A DNA stretch of 64,000 bases from SIG299 sp045531955 (GTDB lineage Bacteria > Bacillota > Clostridia > Lachnospirales > Lachnospiraceae): NCBI GenBank assembly GCA_045531955.1, contig JAZSFC010000029.1:1-64000 (forward strand). Reading direction: 5' to 3'. Under the pieces are notes generated by a model. That model saw only the letters and a list, made by a program, of their open reading frames with translations. It made no database searches and had not been told where the DNA came from. Below are positions 1 through 8,745 of this stretch, piece after piece. Position 1 is the stretch's first letter; the number at the start of each line of letters is the position of its first letter. The position numbers were made by a program, and so were the translations under genes.

Positions 1-1
1 G

Positions 2-526
2 TTAAAAAATCTCCGTGAGGGCGTGGGCATGGTGCTCCAGAAAAACGTCCTGTTCCCCGGAACCATTATGGATAACTTAAAATGGGGGGACGGGGAGGCA
101 ACTTTGGAACAGGTGCAGGCAGCGGCAGAAAGTGCCCAGGCACACAATTTTGTCACCTCCTTTACGGATGGATATGAGACGGAGCTTGGTCAGGGCGGTG
201 TCAACGTTTCCGGTGGCCAGAAGCAGCGTCTGTGTATTGCAAGAGCACTTCTTAAAAAACCGAAAATCCTGATTCTGGACGACAGTACCAGCGCGGTGGA
301 TACCGCCACGGAGCGCAGAATCCGCGAGGCCTTTGAGGGCGAATTGAAGGATACGACAAAGATTATCATTGCCCAGAGAATCTCTTCCGTAAAGGATGCA
401 GACCGTATTTTGGTCATTGATGAAGGCCAAATTGTGGGTGAAGGTACTCATGAGTATCTGTTTAAGACCTGCGAAGCATATCGGGAAATCTGTATCTCCC
501 AGGAAGAAAAGGAGGGCAATGCGTAA
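2..526 (+). CDS. ABC exporter subunit, C-terminal part of ATPase domain (partial)
   Basis: This is the end of an ATP-binding domain; the gene starts left of the window and the frame opens at base 2. It reads through a Q-loop (GMVLQKN), an ABC signature (VSGGQKQRL), a Walker B (ILILDDSTSAVD) and the switch region (IIAQRISSV). Canonical exporters have Asp-Glu after Walker B and a switch His; here these are Asp-Asp-Ser and Gln. That is the pattern of the degenerate subunit in heterodimeric exporters. Its stop overlaps the start of the next gene (TAATG), which encodes the canonical partner. The pair would export an unknown substrate, perhaps a drug, lipid or peptide. Family is certain, substrate unknown. 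Confidence 0.93.
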   Translation, partial: LKNLREGVGMVLQKNVLFPGTIMDNLKWGDGEATLEQVQAAAESAQAHNFVTSFTDGYETELGQGGVNVSGGQKQRLCIARALLKKPKILILDDSTSAVDTATERRIREAFEGELKDTTKIIIAQRISSVKDADRILVIDEGQIVGEGTHEYLFKTCEAYREICISQEEKEGNA

Positions 527-2424
527 TGGCTGATAAGAAGACAAAAATGAATGCAGCCCCTTCTCAGGGAAGACCGGGCATGGGTCCGGGACCGGGTGGC
601 CCGGGCGGAAAAGGCATGAGACCGGGAGGAAAACCGAAGAATACCAAGGCGGCTATCGGAAGAATTTTTGGTTACATCCGTAACGATGTACCGATGCTGA
701 TTATTGTAATGATTTGCGTGTTGACCAACACTGCCTGCAGTCTGGCAGGTTCCTACCTGCTCCGGCCGATTATTAACGATTTGGGAACCAATGCGGCCAG
801 CTACTTGTCGGCAGCTACGCCGGCACTGGCAGAGGAAGTGTTTGAACGGGGTGTGGCGAATCTGCTACAGGGCCTTCTTACCATGGCGGCGGTATACATG
901 TTCAGTGTGGTATGCTCCTATGCCCAGGCACGCATTATGGTAACCATTTCCCAGCGGGCCATCCGAAATATGCGTAATGATTTGTTCGGCAAAATGCAGG
1001 AGTTGCCAATCCGCTATTTTGACACAAACAATCACGGCGATCTGATGAGCCGCTTTACCAACGATTTGGACGCTGTGGGCGAAATGTTAAACAACACCAT
1101 CCCTCAGATTATTTCTGCCATCATTACGTTGGTGGGAACAATATTCCTGATGTTTTACACCAACTGGATTCTGACATTGGTAACCATCATTCTTGTGCCG
1201 TTACTTTCCAGTGCCGGTGCCATGATTGCAAAACACAGCCGGGGCTTTTATTCCGAGCAACAGGCGGCAATCGGTGCCGTGAACGGCTATGTGGAGGAAG
1301 CAGTGACCGGCCAGAAAGTAATCAAGGTGTTCTGCCATGAGGAGGCTACGGTTACAGAGTTCAACCGGTTAAATGAGGATCTGAAAAATAAGCAGATCAG
1401 AGCCTCTTTTGTGGGCGGCCTGATGGGACCGGTCATGGGTAACCTAAGCCAGGTGAGCTATTCCATCACGGCACTGGTGGGTGGTATCCTGTGTGCACTA
1501 AGAAAATTTGATATTGGCGGTCTGACGATTTTCGTAAACTACGCCAAGCAGTTTTCCAGACCGATTAATGAAGTTTCCATGCAGATGCATACAGTGTTCT
1601 CTGCCCTTGCCGGTGCAGAGCGTGTTTTTGCAATGATGGATCAGGAACCGGAACTGCCGGATGCGGCGGATGCTGCAGAACCGGTGGCGGTTACGGGCAA
1701 CGTGGCGTTAAAGAACGTAACCTTTGGCTACAATCCGGATAAGACAATTTTGAAAAATATATCCCTGTATGCAAAGCCGGGACAAAAGATTGCCTTTGTG
1801 GGCTCCACAGGTGCCGGAAAAACAACCATTACCAACCTGTTAAACCGGTTTTATGATATTCAGGAAGGTGAAATCACCATTGACGGTGTGGATATCCGCA
1901 ATTACAAACGTGATTTTCTGCGTAAGAATATTGCCATGGTTTTGCAGGATACCCATCTGTTTACCGGAACCGTGCGGGAAAACATCCGCTACGGCCGTCT
2001 GGATGCCACCGATGAGGAAGTGGAAGCAGCTGCAAAGGTGGCCAGCGCCCATTCCTTTATCATGCGTCTGGAACACGGTTACGATACGATGCTGGAAGGC
2101 GACGGTGCAAACCTTAGCCAGGGTCAGCGTCAGCTGCTTAATATTGCCAGAGCAGCCATTTCCAAGGCACCGATTCTTGTTTTGGATGAGGCGACCAGCT
2201 CTGTCGATACCAGAACGGAACGCCATATCGAGCACGGTATGGACCGCCTGATGAAGAACCGTACTACCTTTGTCATTGCCCACCGTTTGTCTACGGTACG
2301 TAATGCTAATGCCATTATGGTACTGGAGCAGGGCGAGGTAATCGAGCGTGGTACCCACGACGAACTGTTAGAGCTTGGCGGAAGATATTATGAATTATAT
2401 ACAGGCTTGAAGGAACTGGACTAA
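526..2424 (+). CDS. ABC exporter, permease-ATPase fusion (canonical half)
   Basis: A 632-residue half-transporter. A Gly/Pro/Met-rich N-terminal tail (about residues 12-40) precedes the transmembrane domain (about 55-345). The ATPase domain follows: Walker A GSTGAGKTT near 425, Q-loop VLQDTHLF near 471, Walker B LVLDEATSSVD near 550 and switch VIAHRLSTV near 583. Its signature is LSQGQ rather than LSGGQ. It has the catalytic Glu and His that the upstream subunit lacks, so the two likely form an asymmetric heterodimer with one fully competent ATP site. The genes overlap by one base, implying translational coupling. The low-complexity N-tail is unusual for the family. Confidence 0.95.
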   Translation: MADKKTKMNAAPSQGRPGMGPGPGGPGGKGMRPGGKPKNTKAAIGRIFGYIRNDVPMLIIVMICVLTNTACSLAGSYLLRPIINDLGTNAASYLSAATPALAEEVFERGVANLLQGLLTMAAVYMFSVVCSYAQARIMVTISQRAIRNMRNDLFGKMQELPIRYFDTNNHGDLMSRFTNDLDAVGEMLNNTIPQIISAIITLVGTIFLMFYTNWILTLVTIILVPLLSSAGAMIAKHSRGFYSEQQAAIGAVNGYVEEAVTGQKVIKVFCHEEATVTEFNRLNEDLKNKQIRASFVGGLMGPVMGNLSQVSYSITALVGGILCALRKFDIGGLTIFVNYAKQFSRPINEVSMQMHTVFSALAGAERVFAMMDQEPELPDAADAAEPVAVTGNVALKNVTFGYNPDKTILKNISLYAKPGQKIAFVGSTGAGKTTITNLLNRFYDIQEGEITIDGVDIRNYKRDFLRKNIAMVLQDTHLFTGTVRENIRYGRLDATDEEVEAAAKVASAHSFIMRLEHGYDTMLEGDGANLSQGQRQLLNIARAAISKAPILVLDEATSSVDTRTERHIEHGMDRLMKNRTTFVIAHRLSTVRNANAIMVLEQGEVIERGTHDELLELGGRYYELYTGLKELD

Positions 2425-2440
2425 ATATAATGATTTTCAG

Positions 2441-2473
2441 GGCGGAGTAGTAAGGACTCCGCCTCTTTTTTTG
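2441..2473 (+). terminator. Intrinsic terminator after ABC exporter operon
   Basis: GGCGGAGT pairs with ACTCCGCC across a short loop and is followed by a T-rich run. It ends the exporter operon. Confidence 0.85.
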
Positions 2474-2481
2474 ATAAAACA

Positions 2482-2561
2482 ATGGAAAAACGGACAAAAG
2501 TGATGCTAAAAGTTATGGAAAAACGGACAAAAACATTAAAAAAGTTATGGAAAAACGGACA
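2482..2561 (+). repeat. Three direct repeats upstream of the DUF4143 ATPase gene
   Basis: ATGGAAAAACGGACA occurs at 2482-2496, 2515-2529 and 2547-2561, a 32-33 bp period (about three helical turns). The second and third copies also share the preceding GTT. The array lies between a terminator and the next gene start at 2623, the position of operator sites. No matching binding protein can be named. Confidence 0.8.
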
Positions 2562-2622
2562 TAAGACTTGTAAATAAAGGATTTTTGTGGCATACTAAGG
2601 ATAAGGAACGGAGGTGTGCGGT

Positions 2623-3975
2623 ATGATAGCAAGAAAAATCGAAAAAGTATTAGATGATTTTTATGATAAAAAAGAAAAAAAAGCGTTGCTGATTACCGGA
2701 GCACGACAAATTGGCAAAACCTTTAGTATTAGAGAATTTGGCAAACGGTATCCTGTCTTTGTGGAAATAAACTTTTTGGAAAATAAAATGGCCCGTTCTT
2801 TGTTTGAGAATGCAGGAAGCAGGGAAGAACTGCTGTTACGCTTGTCTATGTTTGCAGAGGAACCGCTTGTTCCGGGGGAAACGCTTGTGTTTCTGGATGA
2901 GGTTCAGGAGTGTAAAGAAATTGTAACCGCCATAAAGTTTCTGGTAGAAGAGGGCAGTTATCAATATGTGCTCAGCGGGTCTCTTTTGGGAGTGGATTTA
3001 AAGGATGTCCGTTCGGTTCCGGTGGGATATATGGATACGGTAGAAATGTATCCGTTGGATTTCGAAGAATTTGCGGTGGCAAATGGTGTTTCCGAACGGG
3101 TGTTAACCGCATTAAAAACCTCCTTTGAAGAAGTAAAGGAAGTAGATTCCCTGATTCATGAAAAAATGATGGAGTTGTTCCGGTTATATCTGATTGTGGG
3201 AGGAATGCCTGCGGTAGTGAGTAAATATCTGAAAACTAACAATCTGCAGGAAGTAATTCGCGAACAAAAAAGTATTTTAGAGGCCTATAAAAAGGATATC
3301 GGAAAATATGACCCGGATAATAAATTATATCTGGAGGATATTTTCAACCTGATTCCAAGCGAGTTAAACAATAAAAACAAGAGGTTTATTATGAAAAACC
3401 TCAATGAGAATTTTAAGTTTTCCAGATACAGTAACAGCTTTGTCTGGTTAAAGGATGCCGGTGTGGCACTTCCTGTATTTTGTGTAGAAGAGCCAAGGAG
3501 TCCTCTGCTATTATCAAAAGCAACTAATTTGTTTAAACTGTTTTTGTCCGATGTGGGGCTTTTGGCTGCCATGTATATGGACAATATTCAGATTAAGGTG
3601 TTGAATAAGGAAAAGGATATTAATTTCGGTGCTATCTACGAAAATGTGGCGGCACAGGAATTAAAAGCCCATGGTTTTGACTTATACTATTTTAACAGTA
3701 AAAAGCAGGGAGAATTGGATTTTCTGATTGAGCAGGAGGGCGAAGTCCTTCCGTTGGAAATTAAGTCCGGAAAAGATTATACAAAGCATGCGGCACTGAG
3801 CAATGTGCTGGAAAACGAAACCTATAATGTTTCCAAAGCATATGTATTTCATAACGGGAATGTAAGCAGGAAGGATAAGGTGAGATATTATCCGGTTTAT
3901 ATGCTGATGTTTTTACAAAAAGAAAAGGAACTGGAACATCCAATTTATAAACTGGATTTGTCGGTTTTACAGTAA
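2623..3975 (+). CDS. AAA-family ATPase with DUF4143 domain
   Basis: A 450-residue protein of the widespread 'ATPase, DUF4143' family. The N-terminal AAA domain has Walker A GARQIGKT near residue 26 and Walker B LVFLDEVQ near residue 90. The C-terminal domain contains a nuclease-fold-like stretch ELDFLIEQ followed by LEIKSG, the layout of a PD-(D/E)XK core. The ATG at 2623 is chosen because GGAGG at 2610-2614 lies 8 bases upstream. Cellular role in this family is poorly defined. The gene stands alone behind a repeated operator-like array, so it may be separately regulated or horizontally acquired. Confidence 0.9.
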   Translation: MIARKIEKVLDDFYDKKEKKALLITGARQIGKTFSIREFGKRYPVFVEINFLENKMARSLFENAGSREELLLRLSMFAEEPLVPGETLVFLDEVQECKEIVTAIKFLVEEGSYQYVLSGSLLGVDLKDVRSVPVGYMDTVEMYPLDFEEFAVANGVSERVLTALKTSFEEVKEVDSLIHEKMMELFRLYLIVGGMPAVVSKYLKTNNLQEVIREQKSILEAYKKDIGKYDPDNKLYLEDIFNLIPSELNNKNKRFIMKNLNENFKFSRYSNSFVWLKDAGVALPVFCVEEPRSPLLLSKATNLFKLFLSDVGLLAAMYMDNIQIKVLNKEKDINFGAIYENVAAQELKAHGFDLYYFNSKKQGELDFLIEQEGEVLPLEIKSGKDYTKHAALSNVLENETYNVSKAYVFHNGNVSRKDKVRYYPVYMLMFLQKEKELEHPIYKLDLSVLQ

Positions 3976-3996
3976 AAGAACGAGGAGGATTATAGT

Positions 3997-4545
3997 ATGA
4001 GCAAAGTATATGTATTTATGGCAGACGGAACAGAGGAAGTAGAGGCCCTCACCGTCATCGACTTATTACGCCGTGCCAAGGTGAACGTGGTTACAGTTTC
4101 CGTTATGGAGAAAAAGCAGGTCATGACTTCCCACAAAATCGGTGTGGAAGCAGATGAGTTATACGGAGAATCCGACTACATGGACGGGGATATGATTGTT
4201 TTACCTGGCGGTATGCCGGGCACCACTCATTTGAAAAATCACGAAGCACTCCGCAAGGTGCTGTTTGCGTATAAGGATGCCGGAAAGTATCTGGCTGCCA
4301 TCTGTGCAGCTCCTTCCGTTTATGGTTGGAACGGTATGCTGGAAGGCAAAAAGGCAACCTGCTATCCGGGCTTTGAAGAGGAACTGAAGGGTGCAATCAT
4401 AACCAACGAAGGCGTAGTAACCGATGGACAGTTTATAACCTCCAAAGGTCTTGGCACCGCCATTGATTTTTCCTTGGAACTGATTACCCTTTTGGTAAAT
4501 GCGGAAACTGCAGAGAATATCGCGAAGGCAGTACAGTACAGATAA
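3997..4545 (+). CDS. DJ-1/PfpI (ThiJ) family protein
   Basis: A 182-residue single-domain protein. The N-terminal FMADGTEEVEA segment carries the conserved acidic residue, and the nucleophile-elbow Cys sits in AAICAAPSV. Length and motifs match the YajL/DJ-1 branch, whose members are glyoxalase/deglycase-like or protein-repair enzymes. An AGGAGG-like site precedes the start by a normal distance. It is 21 bases downstream of the ATPase gene and may be cotranscribed. The exact substrate cannot be assigned. Confidence 0.93.
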   Translation: MSKVYVFMADGTEEVEALTVIDLLRRAKVNVVTVSVMEKKQVMTSHKIGVEADELYGESDYMDGDMIVLPGGMPGTTHLKNHEALRKVLFAYKDAGKYLAAICAAPSVYGWNGMLEGKKATCYPGFEEELKGAIITNEGVVTDGQFITSKGLGTAIDFSLELITLLVNAETAENIAKAVQYR

Positions 4546-4568
4546 AACGTTTTTTAAATAAAAAGAAA

Positions 4569-4604
4569 TCGAGAGGTCATGACGGCCTCTCGATTTCTTT
4601 TCTA
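4569..4604. terminator. Bidirectional terminator
   Basis: GAAATCGAGAGG pairs with CCTCTCGATTTC. T-runs on the right and A-runs on the left let it serve both the DJ-1 gene (+) and the convergent symporter gene (-). Confidence 0.85.
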
Positions 4605-5902
4605 AGTAAAAATATGCAGATGACGTTGGTAAGAAACATCAGACCGTTAAATAAATCGCTGAGTTCCCACACCAGGTTCATGGTCATCTGGGAACCGAAA
4701 AATACCATCAGACAGTATAAAAAGCGGTAATAAGTAATCTGATTGGCGCCAAACAGGAATTCTACCGCTTTTTCGCCAAAGAAACACCATCCAAGCAGTG
4801 TGGCTACGGCAAAGAGTACAATGGCAATGCCAAGCAGTTTATCTCCGGCAAAGGGAAGCAGGGTAAAAGCGGCAAGAGTATAGTCGCCGGGAGCATAGCC
4901 ATCAAACAGCCCGGGAACAGCCAGACCTGCACAGACGATAACAAGACCGGTAATACCGCACATAACCACAGTATCCCAAAAGGTGGCACTCATCAGAACC
5001 AGAGCCTGTTCTTTTGAGCTGCCGCTGCTGTTTGCGGCAGCAACCGGAGCAGAACCAAGTCCCGCTTCGTTGGTAAATAATCCCCTTGCGATGCCCTGCC
5101 TTGCTGCAAGAAGGAAAGAACTGCCAAGAAGTCCGCCGGTTACCGAAGAAAAGGAAAAGGCAGAGCTTAGGATGAGCTTTAAGGCATCTAATACCTGGTT
5201 TCTTAAGAGAAAAAGTAAAATGATGCAGGAAAGCAGGAAAAATCCGCCCATGAAAGGAACCAAAAAGCTGCATAAAGTTCCTATACCTGTAATCCCTCCA
5301 AGCAGTGCTACGGTAATAACCAGGGCAAGGCATACACCGACAGGAAATTCCGGCAAGTCAAAAAGGGTATGCAGGGTTTCTGTTACGGCACGGCTTTGGG
5401 TGGAGCATCCGACACAAAAGGCGGAAGCTAACAGAAGATAAGCATAAAAACGTGCTGTTTTTGGCTTATGCAGTTGATTTCTGATAAAATACATGGGTCC
5501 GCCGCAGAAACTTCCGTCGGCGCGTGTTTCCCGGAATTTTAGACTCAGAAAACATTCTGTATAGGAGGTGGCCATACCGAGAAGCCCGGTGATCCAGCAC
5601 CAAAAGACAGCACCGGGACCACCAAGGGCTACAGCTGTAGAAAGACCGATGATGTTGCCGGTACCAAGGGTGGCAGCTAAGGTTGTAGCCAGGGAAGCAA
5701 AAGCGCCCAGTCCTGCCGGTTTAGAGGTGTCGGCAGAATCCGATGGTACAGAAACGGACAGACGCAGTGCCTTTGGCAACATCCTCTGCACAAATCCGGT
5801 TTTTTTGGTGAAATACAAATGGGTAAACAAAAGAAAGAGAAGTAACGGTCCATTCCAGAAAACACTGTTTACTGTTTGAAGAATAGAGTAAAGGAACGAC
5901 AT
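4577..5902 (-). CDS. Sodium:alanine/glycine symporter, AGCS family
   Basis: A 441-residue polytopic membrane protein. Family hallmarks include the GTGNIIG-type helix break (LGTGNIIGLSTA), GGPGAVFWCWITG, and the conserved FTNEAGLGSAP segment. It would take up alanine or glycine driven by sodium. The start at 5902 is preferred over an upstream in-frame ATG because an AAGGAA site lies about 8 bases before it. The start region overlaps a perfect DnaA-box sequence. It is convergent with the DJ-1 gene and divergent from the diguanylate cyclase gene. Confidence 0.93.
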   Translation of the reverse strand: MSFLYSILQTVNSVFWNGPLLLFLLFTHLYFTKKTGFVQRMLPKALRLSVSVPSDSADTSKPAGLGAFASLATTLAATLGTGNIIGLSTAVALGGPGAVFWCWITGLLGMATSYTECFLSLKFRETRADGSFCGGPMYFIRNQLHKPKTARFYAYLLLASAFCVGCSTQSRAVTETLHTLFDLPEFPVGVCLALVITVALLGGITGIGTLCSFLVPFMGGFFLLSCIILLFLLRNQVLDALKLILSSAFSFSSVTGGLLGSSFLLAARQGIARGLFTNEAGLGSAPVAAANSSGSSKEQALVLMSATFWDTVVMCGITGLVIVCAGLAVPGLFDGYAPGDYTLAAFTLLPFAGDKLLGIAIVLFAVATLLGWCFFGEKAVEFLFGANQITYYRFLYCLMVFFGSQMTMNLVWELSDLFNGLMFLTNVICIFLLRKEIERPS

Positions 5903-5973
5903 GTGGATAACTTTCCTTGATTTTATCATTCATCCACATTTATATGTGGATAACTTGAAAAATATGTGAATAA
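5902..5973. promoter_or_regulatory. Cluster of DnaA-box sequences
   Basis: Two perfect DnaA boxes (TGTGGATAA, complement of TTATCCACA) lie at 5902-5910 and 5945-5953. One-mismatch copies lie at 5930-5938 (TCATCCACA) and 5965-5973 (TGTGAATAA). Four boxes in 72 bp between divergent genes could bind DnaA for regulation or titration. No AT-rich unwinding region or dnaA/dnaN gene is near, so it is not presented as oriC. Confidence 0.65.
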
Positions 5974-6022
5974 GTGCGACAAAGGTAGAACGACTATTTT
6001 CTGCGGATTCTGCAATTTCTTC

Positions 6023-6051
6023 TTGTATAAAAAGTTAAATTGTGTTATGAT
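6023..6051 (+). promoter_or_regulatory. Sigma-A-type promoter of diguanylate cyclase gene
   Basis: TTGTAT at 6023-6028, a 17-bp spacer, and TATGAT at 6046-6051, 40 bp before the start codon. Confidence 0.65.
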
Positions 6052-6090
6052 TTTTGTATGTAAGCAGTTATTTTACGATGGAGAGTCTAT

Positions 6091-7182
6091 ATGAGTAGAA
6101 CACGAAAAGATAAAATAAATCAGATTTTTGGTCAGGCAAATGCAAAACGCTGTTTGTTTGCAGCGTTACTTTCGGTTGCTGTTTTTCCGGTTCTCTTGGT
6201 TTTATCTTTGGTTGATGCGGAATTCGCAACAGCCTACATGATTCCGGGAGCCTTTTTTTCTATTGGTTCCGGAGCCTTTGCTTATTTGTTTCATCAGGTA
6301 GTTAAAAACAAAATGAAGCAGTATTATGACATGGTGGTATTGGCATATCTTACAGCCTTCCATTTGTTTTTTGTGTATATTGCCCAGGCGAATATTCTGT
6401 TTTATTATACGGTAGTTGTACTGGCAGCCTATATGGTGTTGTTGCCGTTAGACCGCTATATTATTATGGCGCTGGGAGAACTGGTATGCTATATGGCATT
6501 GGTAGTAAAAAGCGGTGCAACAGAACTGCCGATTGGCCAGTTGCTGTTTTTGGCAGGTGTCCACTTGTTTGCCTTTGCTATTTCCAGAGATTTTTATACA
6601 ACAAAGAAAAACTTCCTTTTAGAAGAGAAAAAACTCCGTCGTGAAATGTACGAATCTGAGCATGACCCTATGACCGGTCTTATGAACCGTCGTGGGTTAG
6701 AGCGTAAAGTAGAAGAAACCTGGCAGGCAAGCATTAACCGTCAGGAAACAGTGGCGGCATTTGTAATCGATATTGATTTGTTTAAGGCTTATAATGACCG
6801 GTTCGGTCATGTACAGGGTGATGTATGTATCCGCAAGGTGGCGCAGTGTATTGCAGACACAGTACGGGGCTATGGCATTGCAGCCCGCATCGGCGGAGAA
6901 GAATTCCTGGTATTTATGCGTGGCCGCAGTGTACAGGAAGCTCATGAACTGGCAGAACAAATCAGAAAAGATGTAGAAAATATGAGAATTTCCAAAGGAA
7001 CTGCCGGTGGTGCTGTTGTTACGGTAAGTGTCGGCATGGATGTCAGATATGCAACGGAAGATATTACGCTTCAGGGGCTCTACGGCAGGGCGGATCGTGC
7101 TCTGTATCAGGCAAAGCAGGATGGTAGAAATTGTGTAAGAAGTGTCCAAAATGCAAAGAGCCGTATTACAAGAATCGGTTAG
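6091..7182 (+). CDS. Membrane-bound GGDEF diguanylate cyclase
   Basis: A 363-residue protein with about six hydrophobic segments in residues 20-170, a short linker, then a GGDEF domain. The active-site motif is RIGGEEF, a functional GGDEF variant, and the domain start DPMTGLMNRRG is intact. It would make cyclic di-GMP from GTP in response to an unknown membrane signal. No EAL domain is present. A GGAGAG site precedes the ATG. A candidate c-di-GMP riboswitch is reported near 24.78 kb in the same window, which would give this messenger a possible local target. Confidence 0.93.
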   Translation: MSRTRKDKINQIFGQANAKRCLFAALLSVAVFPVLLVLSLVDAEFATAYMIPGAFFSIGSGAFAYLFHQVVKNKMKQYYDMVVLAYLTAFHLFFVYIAQANILFYYTVVVLAAYMVLLPLDRYIIMALGELVCYMALVVKSGATELPIGQLLFLAGVHLFAFAISRDFYTTKKNFLLEEKKLRREMYESEHDPMTGLMNRRGLERKVEETWQASINRQETVAAFVIDIDLFKAYNDRFGHVQGDVCIRKVAQCIADTVRGYGIAARIGGEEFLVFMRGRSVQEAHELAEQIRKDVENMRISKGTAGGAVVTVSVGMDVRYATEDITLQGLYGRADRALYQAKQDGRNCVRSVQNAKSRITRIG

Positions 7183-7217
7183 TAAAAAAAGTACTGGTAA
7201 TTTGAAAAAAGATATGC

Positions 7218-7223
7218 TATACT
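7218..7223 (+). promoter_or_regulatory. Extended -10 element of the tig leader
   Basis: TGCTATACT reads as TG-n-TATACT. The -35 region is weak, which suits an extended -10 promoter. Transcription from here would include the structured leader before tig. Confidence 0.5.
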
Positions 7224-7235
7224 ATAGGCTATTGT

Positions 7236-7352
7236 GGGTAGGTGTGCGAAAAAGTAATACCTGCCAAAGGTTTAAGGGAGGAAAAAATCCTCTGCCCGCG
7301 ACCGGCGGGCGGGCATTTTTGCTCCGCATACAACAGAAAACTTTGTTTTCTG
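7236..7352 (+). promoter_or_regulatory. Structured 5' leader of tig with terminator-like hairpin
   Basis: Four successive hairpins are visible. GGTAGGT/ACCTGCC spans 7236-7265 and GAGGA/TCCTC follows near 7278-7292. TGCCCGC (7293-7299) pairs with GCGGGCA (7309-7315) and is followed directly by TTTTT, an intrinsic-terminator form. CAGAAAAC/GTTTTCTG lies at 7334-7352, just before the Shine-Dalgarno. The terminator-like hairpin in the leader suggests attenuation of trigger factor expression. It matches no riboswitch class I know. Confidence 0.55.
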
Positions 7353-7382
7353 ATTGTCGAGAAAACAATTAGGAGGATTAAA

Positions 7383-8669
7383 ATGAGCTGTAAAGTAGAA
7401 AATCTTGAAAAGAACATGGCAAAGCTTACTATTGAGGTAAGTGCCGCAGAATTTGAAAAGGCATGTGAAAAGGCTTATCAGAAGAACAAGAACAGTATCA
7501 ACGTGCAGGGCTTCCGTAAGGGTAAAGCTCCAAGAAGCGTTATTGAAAAGATGTACGGTGCTGCAGTATTTTATGAAGATGCAGCAAACGAGTTAATTCC
7601 GGACGCATACGCAGAAGCAGCAAAGGAAAGCGGTCTTGACATCGTATCCAGACCTGAAATCGACATTGTTCAGATTGAAAAGGGTAAGAACTTCATCTTC
7701 ACAGCAGAAGTTGCAGTTAAGCCGGAAGTGGAACTTGGCCAGTACAAGGGTGTAGAAGTAGAAAAGGCTCCTGTAGAAGTAACAGATGCTGAAGTAGAAG
7801 CTGAATTAAACAGAGTACGTGAGCAGAATTCCAGAATGATTACCGTAGACGACAGAGCAATTGCAGACGGTGACCTGGCGAACATCGACTACGAAGGTTT
7901 CTGCGACGGCGTTCCTTTCGCAGGCGGTAAGGACGAAGGTTACGACCTTGCAATCGGTTCCCACTCTTTCATCGATACTTTCGAAGAACAGTTAATCGGC
8001 AAGAACATCGGCGATGAAGTAGAAGTTAACGTAACTTTCCCAACAGAATACCATGCAGCAGAGTTGGCAGGAAAGCCTGCAATGTTCAAGGTTAAGGTAA
8101 ACGGCATTAAGGTAAAGGAACTTCCTGAATTAGATGATGATTTCGCGCAGGATGTTTCCGAATTTGATACTTTAGATGAATACAAGAATGATTTAAAGGC
8201 AACACTCCTTGAGAGAAAGGAAAAGGATGCCAAGGCAGTGAAGGAAGAAGCTGTTGTAGATAAGATTATCGAAGGCGCAAAGATGGACATTCCTGAACCA
8301 ATGATTCAGAATACCGTTGCTCAGATGGCAGAAGATTTCGCTCAGAGAATTCAGGCACAGGGCCTTTCCATCGAGCAGTACTTCCAGTTCACCGGCATGA
8401 ATGCTAATACTTTCATGGAAAACTTAAAGCCACAGGCTCTTAAGAGAATCCAGAGCAGACTGGTATTAGAGGCAGTTGTTAAGGCAGAAGGCCTTACCGC
8501 TTCCGACGAAGAAGTAAACAAGGAAATTGAAAACATGGCTACCATGTATCAGATGGAACTTGATAAGTTAATGGATCTTATCGGTGAAGATGAAAAGAAG
8601 GCCATGGCTGAAGACGTTGCAGTTCAGAAGGCTCTTGAACTTGTAGTAAACGCAGCAGTGGAAAAGTAA
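7383..8669 (+). CDS. tig: Trigger factor, ribosome-associated chaperone and prolyl isomerase
   Basis: A 428-residue protein, the usual length. The N-terminal ribosome-binding domain contains the signature region GFRKGKAPRSVIEK (about residues 43-56). The FKBP-like isomerase domain covers roughly 160-245, and a long helical C-terminal chaperone domain follows. It binds nascent chains at the ribosome exit. The ATG at 7383 is chosen for its AGGAGG at the proper spacing; in-frame codons further upstream lie inside the structured leader. It heads a tig-clpP-clpX-lon chaperone/protease cluster. Confidence 0.97.
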   Translation: MSCKVENLEKNMAKLTIEVSAAEFEKACEKAYQKNKNSINVQGFRKGKAPRSVIEKMYGAAVFYEDAANELIPDAYAEAAKESGLDIVSRPEIDIVQIEKGKNFIFTAEVAVKPEVELGQYKGVEVEKAPVEVTDAEVEAELNRVREQNSRMITVDDRAIADGDLANIDYEGFCDGVPFAGGKDEGYDLAIGSHSFIDTFEEQLIGKNIGDEVEVNVTFPTEYHAAELAGKPAMFKVKVNGIKVKELPELDDDFAQDVSEFDTLDEYKNDLKATLLERKEKDAKAVKEEAVVDKIIEGAKMDIPEPMIQNTVAQMAEDFAQRIQAQGLSIEQYFQFTGMNANTFMENLKPQALKRIQSRLVLEAVVKAEGLTASDEEVNKEIENMATMYQMELDKLMDLIGEDEKKAMAEDVAVQKALELVVNAAVEK

Positions 8670-8696
8670 TTAAAAAGTAATTTTGCAAATAAATCC

Positions 8697-8724
8697 TGCC
8701 CGCAAAATGCGGGCGGGCATTTTG
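8697..8724 (+). terminator. GC-rich hairpin between tig and clpP
   Basis: TGCCCGC (8697-8703) pairs with GCGGGCA (8713-8719) and is followed by TTTT. It nearly repeats the hairpin in the tig leader (shared GCGGGCGGGCATTTT). It would act as a partial terminator or attenuator between tig and clpP. Confidence 0.65.
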
Positions 8725-8745
8725 CGTTATATAAGGAGGAAATTT

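Noticed and set aside
5902..5973. Chromosomal replication origin
   Set aside because: DnaA boxes are present, but no AT-rich unwinding element and no dnaA, dnaN or gyr genes lie near.
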